DNA from: an uncultured Lachnospiraceae bacterium
GTDB lineage: Bacteria; Bacillota; Clostridia; Lachnospirales; Lachnospiraceae
NCBI GenBank assembly: GCA_949076555.1
Contig: CARUOB010000019.1
Span: 39,066 to 46,083, forward strand
DNA: 7,018 bases
Reading direction: 5' to 3'
Shown: in pieces, positions 1 to 6,842 of the stretch
Numbering within the stretch: the first letter of the stretch is position 1
Layout: each line of letters opens with the position of its first letter
The notes under the pieces: generated by a model
Database searches by the model: none
The model's input: only the letters and a program-made list of their open reading frames with translations
What the model was told of the DNA's origin: nothing
Position numbers and translations under genes: made by a program

Positions 1-254
1 CGCTCAAAATCGATAAGACTTTTGTGGATACGCTCCTGACGGACAGAAATACAAAGATTATCACGGAATCCATTATCTATATGGTGAAGCGTCTTGGCTA
101 TGAGACGATTGCGGAAGGCGTGGAGACCAAGGAGCAGTTCCAGTATTTGAAAGAGCTGGGGTGCGACATGATTCAGGGATATTATATGGGAAGACCGATG
201 CCGGCACAGGGTATATCGGATTTGCTGGAGAAATTGACTGTGAAGGTAGGATAA
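1..254 (+). CDS. EAL-domain c-di-GMP phosphodiesterase, 3' end only
   Basis: This is the C-terminal 83 residues of a gene that begins before the window; the open frame runs in from base 3 with no start needed. EAL domains hydrolyse cyclic di-GMP to pGpG in the cytoplasm or at the inner face of the membrane. The visible motifs are the last part of the domain: LKIDKTFVD (bases 3-29, with the conserved Lys), AEGVET (about 111-128, with the conserved Glu) and the closing pattern GCDMIQGYYMGRPMP (about 162-206, with the conserved Gln). These are catalytic-site positions in known EAL enzymes, so this part looks active. The EAL motif itself and the DDFGTG loop lie outside the window and cannot be judged. 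The protein ends about 15 residues after the domain, so nothing follows EAL. The next gene starts 13 bases downstream, consistent with co-transcription. Confidence 0.93.
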   Translation, partial: LKIDKTFVDTLLTDRNTKIITESIIYMVKRLGYETIAEGVETKEQFQYLKELGCDMIQGYYMGRPMPAQGISDLLEKLTVKVG

Positions 255-267
255 GGCAGGGGAAACA

Positions 268-1629
268 ATGTTACTGGGCAGAACAACAGAACTTGGATAT
301 CTGAACAATTATTATGACAGGGACGGCAGTCAGATCTTGATTGTTTACGGGCAAAAGCATATCGGAAAGACCGCGCTTGTAAAAGAGTTTATGAAAGACC
401 GTCCGGGGTACTATTATCTTGCCAGCGCGTGTTCGGAGAGAGAACAGGCTTACCAGTGGGGCAGGCAGCTTACCCATGACGGCTATGTGGTAGAAAAGTT
501 TCCGACGTTTCAGGAGATTTTTGAAAAGATAGCCCATCGTGTGACAGGCAAGAAAGTGCTGGTGATCGATGAGTTTCAGAATATTGTGCGGGCCAGTGAA
601 ACCTTCATGAAAGAGCTGGTAGCTTTTGTGCACAGCCAGTGGAACCGGGATGATGTGATGGTCGTTCTGGTGAGTTCTTCCATCGGCTGGATTGAAAACA
701 GCATGATTACCAGAATAGGGGAGGCGGCTTACGAGCTTTCCGGGCTTCTTAAGATTAAGGAGATGCCCTTTGCGGATCTGGTGGAGCGGTTTCCGAATTT
801 CCGTATCGAGGAGTGTGTGGAGGCCTATGCCATATTAGGAGGGATTCCCGGTCTGTGGAATCAGTTTGACGACAGACTGACAATCCAGCAGAACATATGC
901 CGCAATATTCTCGACTGCAACAGTTTTCTCTTCGAGGAGGGAGAGCGCATTCTCACGGAGCAGCTCAGAGAGCCGGGCGTTTACAATACCATTATGGCGT
1001 CCATTGCGGCCGGAAATCACAAATTGAACGACCTGCACCAGCACACGGAATTTTCCCGTGCAAAGATCAGCGTTTATCTGAAAAACCTGATCGAGCTGGA
1101 ACTGGTGGAGAAGGTGTTTTCCTACGACACGGCGGGTAAGGAGAATGTGCAGAAGGGAATCTACCGAATCAGCCATCCCTTTGTGGATTTCTATTATACT
1201 TACATGTACCCTCATCTGAGCGACTTGCAGATGCTTTCGGTGGGAGAATTTTATAATCATTATATCATGCGGGATTTCAGGCGTTATGTGTCCGGTTATT
1301 TCAAGCAAGTGTGCAGACAGCATTTGACAAGGCTGGGAGACCGCCACAGGCTGCCGATCAACTGCGGCACGATCGGAGAGTGGATCGGCAAGGTCGGAAC
1401 CCTCGATATCATCGCGCAGGATGAGGAGGGACGCACGCTGATCGGGCTTTGCAATTGGGAGAAGCCCATGACTTATGAGGATTATGAGAACCTCCTGCTC
1501 TACGCGAAAAAGGCGAAGATCAGTGCGGATTATATCTATATGTATACGGCATTTCGGTTTGACGAAAAACTGAATCTGGAGGCAAAGGTCAAATCGAACC
1601 TGAAGCTGGTACAGATTTCTGACTTGTGA
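268..1629 (+). CDS. AAA-type ATPase with C-terminal DUF234-like domain
   Basis: A 453-residue P-loop ATPase of the archaeal-ATPase/DUF234 group; the cellular role of this group is poorly known. The Walker A motif is GQKHIGKT (residues 28-35), Walker B is VLVIDEF (97-103), and a sensor-1-like strand VVLVSSS follows (132-138). Residues about 225-300 look like a winged-helix segment (LNDLHQHTEFSRAKISVYLK, then an EL.LVEKV turn). ISHPFVDFYY (301-310) opens the DUF234-like part. In relatives the C-terminus carries a PD-(D/E)xK-like pattern, roughly (E)xDIVA...GECKW. Here it reads LDIIAQ (379-384) then GLCNW (393-397), so the Asp is kept but the ExK pair is lost. No signal peptide or membrane segment is visible. 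The start is supported by AGGGGA at 258-263 and by the typical opening LLGRTTEL. It follows the EAL gene by 13 bases, but I see no functional link between them. Confidence 0.9.
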   Translation: MLLGRTTELGYLNNYYDRDGSQILIVYGQKHIGKTALVKEFMKDRPGYYYLASACSEREQAYQWGRQLTHDGYVVEKFPTFQEIFEKIAHRVTGKKVLVIDEFQNIVRASETFMKELVAFVHSQWNRDDVMVVLVSSSIGWIENSMITRIGEAAYELSGLLKIKEMPFADLVERFPNFRIEECVEAYAILGGIPGLWNQFDDRLTIQQNICRNILDCNSFLFEEGERILTEQLREPGVYNTIMASIAAGNHKLNDLHQHTEFSRAKISVYLKNLIELELVEKVFSYDTAGKENVQKGIYRISHPFVDFYYTYMYPHLSDLQMLSVGEFYNHYIMRDFRRYVSGYFKQVCRQHLTRLGDRHRLPINCGTIGEWIGKVGTLDIIAQDEEGRTLIGLCNWEKPMTYEDYENLLLYAKKAKISADYIYMYTAFRFDEKLNLEAKVKSNLKLVQISDL

Positions 1630-1630
1630 T

Positions 1631-1704
1631 AACGGTTCGGCCGGACCGAATCTTTCAGACGAACCGTGCTTGCACGGGACTGAACGGCTATGTAAAGTGA
1701 CGGC
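1631..1704 (+). repeat. Structured topB leader, possible relic of the 6684-6842 element
   Basis: The gap between the ATPase stop and the topoisomerase ribosome-binding site is densely self-complementary. Pairings seen by eye: ACGGTTCG (1632-1639) with CGAACCGT (1660-1667), perfect 8 bp; CCGTG (1664-1668) with CACGG (1673-1677) around the loop CTTG; TTCAG (1654-1658) with CTGAA (1680-1684); and TTCGG (1636-1640) with CCGAA (1646-1650). The 8-bp pairing and the CTTG hairpin share bases 1664-1667, so they exclude each other. An ungapped alignment of 1633-1687 with 6685-6739 gives 35 of 55 identical bases by hand count, and the apical hairpin stays paired in both despite base changes. No T-run follows, so it is not a standard terminator. 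It may be a decayed dispersed repeat, a cis-acting RNA, or chance. Confidence 0.4.
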
Positions 1705-1713
1705 AGGAGATTT

Positions 1714-3747
1714 ATGGGAAAAAGTTTGTTTATTGCAGAGAAGCCCAGCGTGGCGAGGGAATTTGCAAAGGCGTTAAAATATAATATGAAAAACCGCGAC
1801 GGCTACATGGAGTCCGAGGAGGCGGTTGTGACATGGTGCGTAGGGCATTTGGTGACGATGAGTTACCCGGAAGTCTACGATGAAAAGTATAAAAGATGGT
1901 CATTAGAGACGATTCCTTTTATTCCGAAGGAATTTAAGTATGAAGTGATAGACAGTGTGAAAAAGCAGTTTGGTATTGTGAGCGGGCTTTTGAACAGGGA
2001 TGACGTGGAAACGATTTATGTCTGCACCGACTCCGGGCGGGAGGGCGAATATATTTACCGTCTGGTGGAACAGCAGGCGGGCGTTTCCGGAAAAGACAGA
2101 AAGCGGGTGTGGATCGACTCCCAGACGGAGGAGGAGATTCTGCGGGGCATCAGGGAGGCCAAGGATCTTTCGGCCTATGACAATCTTTCCCACGCGGCGT
2201 ATCTGCGGGCGAAAGAGGATTATCTGATGGGAATCAATTTTTCCCGCGCCCTCACCTTAAAATACAGCTATTCGATTAAAAATTATTTAAATACGGACAA
2301 AGCAGTGGTTTCCGTGGGCAGGGTCATGACCTGCGTGCTGGGCATGGTGGTAAACAGAGAACGCGAGATCAGAGAGTTTGTAAAAATTCCCTTTTACCGC
2401 ATTCTGATGAAGGCGGATATCGCGGGACATGAGTGCTCTCTGGAGTGGAAAGCCGTGGAGGGGTCCCGGTTTTACCAGTCCCCGAAAATTTATAAGGACA
2501 ACGGTTTTTTGGAGGAAAAGGACGCGGACGAATTTCTTTCCTTTTTGCAGGCAGAGCCGGAGGAGAAGCCTCTGGTGGAAAAGATTGAGAGGAAGAAGGA
2601 GACAAAGAACCCGCCGCTTTTGTACAATCTGGCGGAACTGCAAAATGACTGTTCCAAACTTTTTAAGATCAGTCCCGACGAGACGCTCAGGATCGCGCAG
2701 GAACTTTATGAGAAAAAACTGACCACGTATCCGAGAACGGATGCCAGAGTTCTCTCCACGGCGGTGGCGAAGGAGATTGGAAAAAACATCAGGGGATTGC
2801 AGAACTATCCGCCGGTGGCGGTATTTGCGGAAAAAATTCTGAAGGAAGAACGGTTTCAGGGGATTGCGAAGACAAGATATGTGAACGATAAGCAGATCAC
2901 GGATCACTACGCGATCATTCCAACGGGACAGGGGCTTTCCGCATTGAACGGCCTGCACCCCACTTCGGCGAAGGTATATGAAATCATAGCCAGACGATTC
3001 TTAAGTATCTTTTATCCGGCGGCGGTTTATCAGAAGATTACTTTGACGGCGAAATGTAAGGGAGAGACTTTTATTTCCGGATTCAAAGTGCAGGCGGAGC
3101 AGGGATATCTCGAAGTGGCACAAAATTCTTTTGCAAGAAAGAAGGCGGAGGAGTATACTGAAAGAGAGAATGCCGACGGGGAGCAGGAGACTGCCTGTGA
3201 CGCATCGTTCATGGAAGCGCTTGGCTCGCTAAAAAAAGGCGTGCCGCTTGACAAAAAGGCGTTGGAAAAGAAGGAGGGGGAAACGTCCCCGCCCAAACGT
3301 TATAATTCGGGAACCATGATTTTGACGATGGAAAACGCCGGGCAGTTTATCGAGGACGAGGAGCTGCGGGCGCAGATCAAAGGAAGCGGGATCGGCACTT
3401 CCGCCACCAGGGCGGAAATTTTAAAGAAGCTGGTACATATCAAATATCTGGATTTAAATAAAAAGACGCAGACCATCACCCCTACGCTTTTGGGCGAAAT
3501 GATTTACGAGGTGGTGGCAGGTTCGGTGAAACCGCTCTTAGATCCGAGACTGACGGCAAGCTGGGAGAAAGGATTGACGCTTGTGGCCTCCGGGGAGATC
3601 ACGGAGGAGGAGTACATGGGAAAGCTTGACGATTTCGTTACAAGAAGGACAAATATCGTGAAGCAGATGACGAATCAGGGTGCGCTTTTTCATAGATTTC
3701 AATATGCGTCCCAGTTCTATAAAAGTGTAAAGAAGGAGAAGAGGTAG
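1714..3747 (+). CDS. topB: Type IA DNA topoisomerase, TopB (topo III)-like
   Basis: A 677-residue type IA topoisomerase, close in length to E. coli TopB. Such enzymes cut one DNA strand through a 5'-phosphotyrosine and pass another strand through, acting in decatenation and recombination or replication clean-up. The Toprim domain is at residues 3 to about 150: SLFIAEKPSVA (4-14, with catalytic-region Glu9) and CTDSGREGE (104-112). The active-site motif is TTYPRTDAR (337-345), with Tyr339 as the nucleophile and Arg341 beside it. Other family landmarks are SVGRVMTCVL (200-209), TDHYAIIPT (396-404) and GSGIGTSATRAEI (557-569). No C-terminal zinc-finger cysteines are present. Oddities: the Toprim DxD reads DSG, losing the second Asp, and the usual GRVQTPTL reads GRVMTCVL. 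AGGAG at 1705-1709 supports the start. The next gene follows after 5 bases. It could instead belong to a topoisomerase clade carried by conjugative elements, but no conjugation genes are visible. Confidence 0.93.
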   Translation: MGKSLFIAEKPSVAREFAKALKYNMKNRDGYMESEEAVVTWCVGHLVTMSYPEVYDEKYKRWSLETIPFIPKEFKYEVIDSVKKQFGIVSGLLNRDDVETIYVCTDSGREGEYIYRLVEQQAGVSGKDRKRVWIDSQTEEEILRGIREAKDLSAYDNLSHAAYLRAKEDYLMGINFSRALTLKYSYSIKNYLNTDKAVVSVGRVMTCVLGMVVNREREIREFVKIPFYRILMKADIAGHECSLEWKAVEGSRFYQSPKIYKDNGFLEEKDADEFLSFLQAEPEEKPLVEKIERKKETKNPPLLYNLAELQNDCSKLFKISPDETLRIAQELYEKKLTTYPRTDARVLSTAVAKEIGKNIRGLQNYPPVAVFAEKILKEERFQGIAKTRYVNDKQITDHYAIIPTGQGLSALNGLHPTSAKVYEIIARRFLSIFYPAAVYQKITLTAKCKGETFISGFKVQAEQGYLEVAQNSFARKKAEEYTERENADGEQETACDASFMEALGSLKKGVPLDKKALEKKEGETSPPKRYNSGTMILTMENAGQFIEDEELRAQIKGSGIGTSATRAEILKKLVHIKYLDLNKKTQTITPTLLGEMIYEVVAGSVKPLLDPRLTASWEKGLTLVASGEITEEEYMGKLDDFVTRRTNIVKQMTNQGALFHRFQYASQFYKSVKKEKR

Positions 3748-3752
3748 ACAAC

Positions 3753-4430
3753 ATGATCGGATTACAGGATGCCACGATTGCCGCTCTCTATACACTAGAG
3801 GAGACAATCGCGAAGGAAGTGTTTGCAGGCCTTACCTATCCATGGGAGGTGCTGCCGAAGATTAAGGATTTTATTGTTGCTCTGGGTGAGACGCTCCCGG
3901 AGGAGAAGTACGAGAGAAGAGAGGGAAATATCTGGATCGCAAGGAATGCGAAAGTGTTTCCAAGCGCCTATATCGGCGGTCCGGCCATTATCGACGAGGA
4001 GGCGGAAATCCGCCACTGTGCGTTTATCAGGGGCAGCGCGATTGTGGGAAAGGGCGCGGTAGTGGGCAATTCTACCGAGCTTAAGAACGTGATTCTTTTT
4101 AATAAGGTACAGGTGCCCCATTACAATTATGTGGGCGACAGCATTTTGGGCTATAAGGCGCATATGGGAGCCGGTTCCATCACTTCCAACGTGAAGAGCG
4201 ATAAGACCTTGGTGGTGGTGAAAGCAGGAGAGGAAACGTTCGAGACGGGACTGAAAAAATTTGGCGCTATGCTGGGCGATCAGGTGGAGGTGGGATGCAA
4301 TTCCGTCTTGAATCCCGGCACGGTGATTGGCCAAAATACCAATATTTATCCGACTTCCATGGTGAGAGGGATGATTCCTGCAGACAGCATATATAAACGG
4401 CAGGGTGAAATAGCGGAGAAAAAGCAGTGA
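3753..4430 (+). CDS. Left-handed beta-helix acyltransferase, GlmU C-domain-like
   Basis: A 225-residue protein. Residues 1 to about 58 are probably helical, and about 60-215 form a hexapeptide-repeat left-handed beta helix (isoleucine/valine-glycine repeats such as AYIGGPAII, AIVGKGAVVGN, GAMLGDQVEVG, GTVIGQNTNIY). It resembles the acetyltransferase half of GlmU, which N-acetylates glucosamine-1-phosphate, but lacks the N-terminal uridylyltransferase domain. An ungapped alignment from memory to E. coli GlmU matches Arg93 to R333, Lys111 to K351, His123 to the catalytic H363, Tyr126 to Y366 and Asn146 to N386; His137 replaces N377. This points to an acyl-CoA-dependent transferase with an amino-sugar phosphate or similar acceptor; the true substrate is unknown. 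Databases may label such proteins UDP-GlcNAc pyrophosphorylase, which the missing domain would not support. It starts 5 bases after topB, with AGAGG (3740-3744) inside the topB end as its ribosome-binding site, suggesting one transcript. Confidence 0.85.
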   Translation: MIGLQDATIAALYTLEETIAKEVFAGLTYPWEVLPKIKDFIVALGETLPEEKYERREGNIWIARNAKVFPSAYIGGPAIIDEEAEIRHCAFIRGSAIVGKGAVVGNSTELKNVILFNKVQVPHYNYVGDSILGYKAHMGAGSITSNVKSDKTLVVVKAGEETFETGLKKFGAMLGDQVEVGCNSVLNPGTVIGQNTNIYPTSMVRGMIPADSIYKRQGEIAEKKQ

Positions 4431-4485
4431 GCGAAGCCCGAAAACGGCGGAACAGTAAGAGAAAGTATGTGTTGGGGATGAGCGT

Positions 4486-6684
4486 ATGGCGATTGATTTA
4501 AGTATGGAAAACTTTGGCTCGATGATCGACAATATCATAGCGGGAATCTGCTGCTTCGAGTATGAAGATGGGGAGTTGAATCCTGTTTTTGTCAACGAAG
4601 GATTTTTCCGCATGCTTGGCTATTCCCGGGTCGAGGGTATGAAGTATCTGGAGAAGGTGGAGCTGAGTATTATCCCGGATGATCTGCCGATCTACAGGCA
4701 GGCGATCAGGGATGTGCTTAAGGATGATGGCGTGGTGTATACTGAGTTTCGTACTGTCACGGGCAGCGGTGATCTGCGCTGGCTCCATGTCCGGGGGAAT
4801 CTTTATGCCAGAGAGGGAAGAAAGTACACGATCGTAGCCGTGATTGAGGATATAACCGAGAGAAAGAATGTGGAGGAAGAGCTGCAAAGACAGGCGGAGC
4901 GTCTGCACATTTTATCTCAGGCCGAGGGCGAAAAAATTATTGATTATAACGCCAAGACGGACGTTATGACCATCAGGACGAACGACGAGTACGGCATAGC
5001 GCAGGACGAGATTCACAGCAGATATATGCAGAGATTTAATGCGGCGATGATCTATAAAGAAGATGTCGCCTACTACAAGGCGGTTTTAGAGAGTCTGCTT
5101 AAGTCTCCGAAACATGATACCATTGAGTTTCGGATTAAGCGGTTTGATAATGACTATACATGGTATCAGGCCAATCTGACCTCCCTTCTGGGAGCGGAAG
5201 GGTATGTATCCCGGATTGTGGGCCGCATGATCAATATCAATGAAAGAAAGCTCAAGGAGATGGAGCTTTTGCTGCGTGCGGAGAAGGATGCGCTGACGGG
5301 TATCTATAATCAGGGTGCAACCGAGCAGTTGATCCACAACGCCATTCAGGCCGGAAATGAAAATGCGCTGAGTGCGATGATGATTATTGATCTGGATAAT
5401 TTCAAGGAGGCCAATGATCTTCTTGGTCATGCCAACGGCGATCAGCTTTTGGAAAAGACGGCCGATATTTTGAAGGAAATGTTTAAGGGCGGCGACGTGA
5501 TCGGCCGTATCGGCGGGGATGAGTTCCTTGTTTATATGAGAAATGTGGAATCCATTTCCGAGGCGGATGAGATGGCGGGCAATATCGTAAAGTCGGTAAG
5601 ATATGATCTTGATTTTGAGGGACAGCCGATTCATGTTACCTGCAGCGTGGGCGTGGCCGTATATCCTTATCACGGAAAGACTTACGAGGAGCTTTTTGAG
5701 AAGGCAGACAGGGCTGTGTATACAGTTAAGGCCAACGGCAAGGACGGCTACCGCGTCTATCACGCCGCCAGTACGACGGTCTATCACGCCAACAGAAAAG
5801 TCGGCTATGATATGACGAAGACGTTAGATTTTGACAGACATATCGAGGATCAGGTGATGCAGATCCTATTTGAGGATAAGGTACTGGAATCCGCGCTGCG
5901 CTCTTCCTTAGAGCTGATGACGGCAAAATACCAGTTCCACAGAGGCTATATTTGCGGAAACGATTCGCTTCCGATTTCCCGCACCATACAGTTTACGGTG
6001 AATGAGTACGCCACAGGAAAGGAAGCGGATGAACACTTTGAGCTGAAAAGGATGGTGAATGAGATTCTTTATTCCTTCTTCCCGGGTGCGGCCATGATTC
6101 ACGATTACGATCTGGTGGCGGAGGAGATGCGCGAGTATTTTCGCGCGGAGGGCATCAAGAGTATGCTTTACTATCCGCTGACTTCGCAGGGGGAGTTTCA
6201 GGGGGCCATCGTGTTTGAAAACCACGAGGATGTGCAGATGGAATTGACGAAAAGCGAGATGGAAGAAGTCCGTTCCCTGTTCCGCCTGATGGAGGCGCAT
6301 ATTCTCCAGATCGGACTGATGGACAGACTGCAGAATTTCGTGGTGCAGGTCGCTGTCTTTGACAATATGGACAGTTTCGTCTATGTAGTGAATCCGGATA
6401 ACTATGAGATCAGCTTTATCAACAAGAAGGTGCTGGTAGATTCTCCCAATGTGAAGATCGGTGATATATGCTATAAAGCATTGCAGAACAGGGATACGCC
6501 CTGCGAGAACTGTATTTTGCGCAATCTGGATAAAAACGATCCGCACTGCCGTTGTACGGAGGAGCTGTTCAACTATTCCCTGAGAAGCTGGACGAGAAGC
6601 AGCGCGAGCTGGCTGGAGTGCAGGGAGGAGAACGGTCTTGCTCTCATAAACAGCTTTGACATATCGGAGTACTTTATGGGGTAA
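4486..6684 (+). CDS. PAS-PAS-GGDEF-GAF-like-PAS diguanylate cyclase
   Basis: A 732-residue soluble signalling protein that should make cyclic di-GMP from two GTP. Domains in order: PAS with PAC tail (about 8-128, ending VIEDITERK), a helical linker, a second PAS-like domain (about 144-255), GGDEF (about 262-426), a GAF-like region (about 450-605) and a C-terminal PAS-like domain (about 612-732). Cyclase signatures are DALTGIYN (268-275), DLDNFKEANDLLGHANGD (302-319, with the metal-binding Asp302), GRIGGDEF (340-347) and KANGKDGY (415-422). The inhibitory site is KGGD (334-337) instead of RxxD. The last domain carries CYKAL (662-666), PCENC (672-676) and CRC (688-690), a cysteine pattern suggesting metal or redox sensing. 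No membrane segments are visible. GGGGA at 4474-4478 supports the start; upstream ATGs at 4467 and 4478 reach stops at once. It lies 55 bases after the acyltransferase gene. Confidence 0.93.
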   Translation: MAIDLSMENFGSMIDNIIAGICCFEYEDGELNPVFVNEGFFRMLGYSRVEGMKYLEKVELSIIPDDLPIYRQAIRDVLKDDGVVYTEFRTVTGSGDLRWLHVRGNLYAREGRKYTIVAVIEDITERKNVEEELQRQAERLHILSQAEGEKIIDYNAKTDVMTIRTNDEYGIAQDEIHSRYMQRFNAAMIYKEDVAYYKAVLESLLKSPKHDTIEFRIKRFDNDYTWYQANLTSLLGAEGYVSRIVGRMININERKLKEMELLLRAEKDALTGIYNQGATEQLIHNAIQAGNENALSAMMIIDLDNFKEANDLLGHANGDQLLEKTADILKEMFKGGDVIGRIGGDEFLVYMRNVESISEADEMAGNIVKSVRYDLDFEGQPIHVTCSVGVAVYPYHGKTYEELFEKADRAVYTVKANGKDGYRVYHAASTTVYHANRKVGYDMTKTLDFDRHIEDQVMQILFEDKVLESALRSSLELMTAKYQFHRGYICGNDSLPISRTIQFTVNEYATGKEADEHFELKRMVNEILYSFFPGAAMIHDYDLVAEEMREYFRAEGIKSMLYYPLTSQGEFQGAIVFENHEDVQMELTKSEMEEVRSLFRLMEAHILQIGLMDRLQNFVVQVAVFDNMDSFVYVVNPDNYEISFINKKVLVDSPNVKIGDICYKALQNRDTPCENCILRNLDKNDPHCRCTEELFNYSLRSWTRSSASWLECREENGLALINSFDISEYFMG

Positions 6685-6842
6685 CAGCTCAGCCAGAACG
6701 AATCTGTCGGGCCAATCATGCTCGCATGAATTTGACAGACAGATGAAGTTCTGAGGGAGCGCCTGATTATGAGCAAAAATAGCCGCAAAGCGGCAAAGAG
6801 CGCTGAAAGCGCGGTTTTGCGAATGGGCGCGGGCTGAGCTGT
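6684..6842 (+). repeat. Two-armed palindromic element with 11-bp terminal inverted repeats
   Basis: The ends ACAGCTCAGCC (6684-6694) and GGCTGAGCTGT (6832-6842) are perfect reverse complements; the first base is the last base of the cyclase stop codon. Between them lie two nested stem sets. Arm 1: CAGAAC (6694-6699) with GTTCTG (6748-6753), TCTGTC (6703-6708) with GACAGA (6734-6739), and TCATG (6716-6720) with CATGA (6725-6729) around the loop CTCG. Arm 2: GCGCCT (6759-6764) with GGGCGC (6825-6830, one G-T), CGCAAA (6784-6789) with TTTGCG (6816-6821), and GCGCT (6800-6804) with AGCGC (6808-6812) around GAA. An alternative hairpin GCCGC/GCGGC (6782-6794) competes in arm 2. The layout fits a MITE-like or REP-like element, or a structured RNA in the 3' region of the cyclase transcript. 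I see no clear target-site duplication, no transposase, and no T-run directly after it, so it is not a plain terminator. Confidence 0.7.

Noticed and set aside
2287..2958. Minus-strand open frame of 223 codons inside topB
   Set aside because: The + strand here carries the topoisomerase active-site tyrosine motif and other conserved blocks; the minus-strand product has no recognisable family features.
4431..4485. Regulatory element between the acyltransferase and cyclase genes
   Set aside because: Only a 3-bp CCG/CGG hairpin and the cyclase ribosome-binding site are visible; there is no similarity to the other two intergenic elements.
3795..4613. Minus-strand open frame of 272 codons
   Set aside because: It mirrors the hexapeptide-repeat gene, whose repeat pattern and active-site residues clearly place coding on the + strand, and it crosses into the cyclase start.
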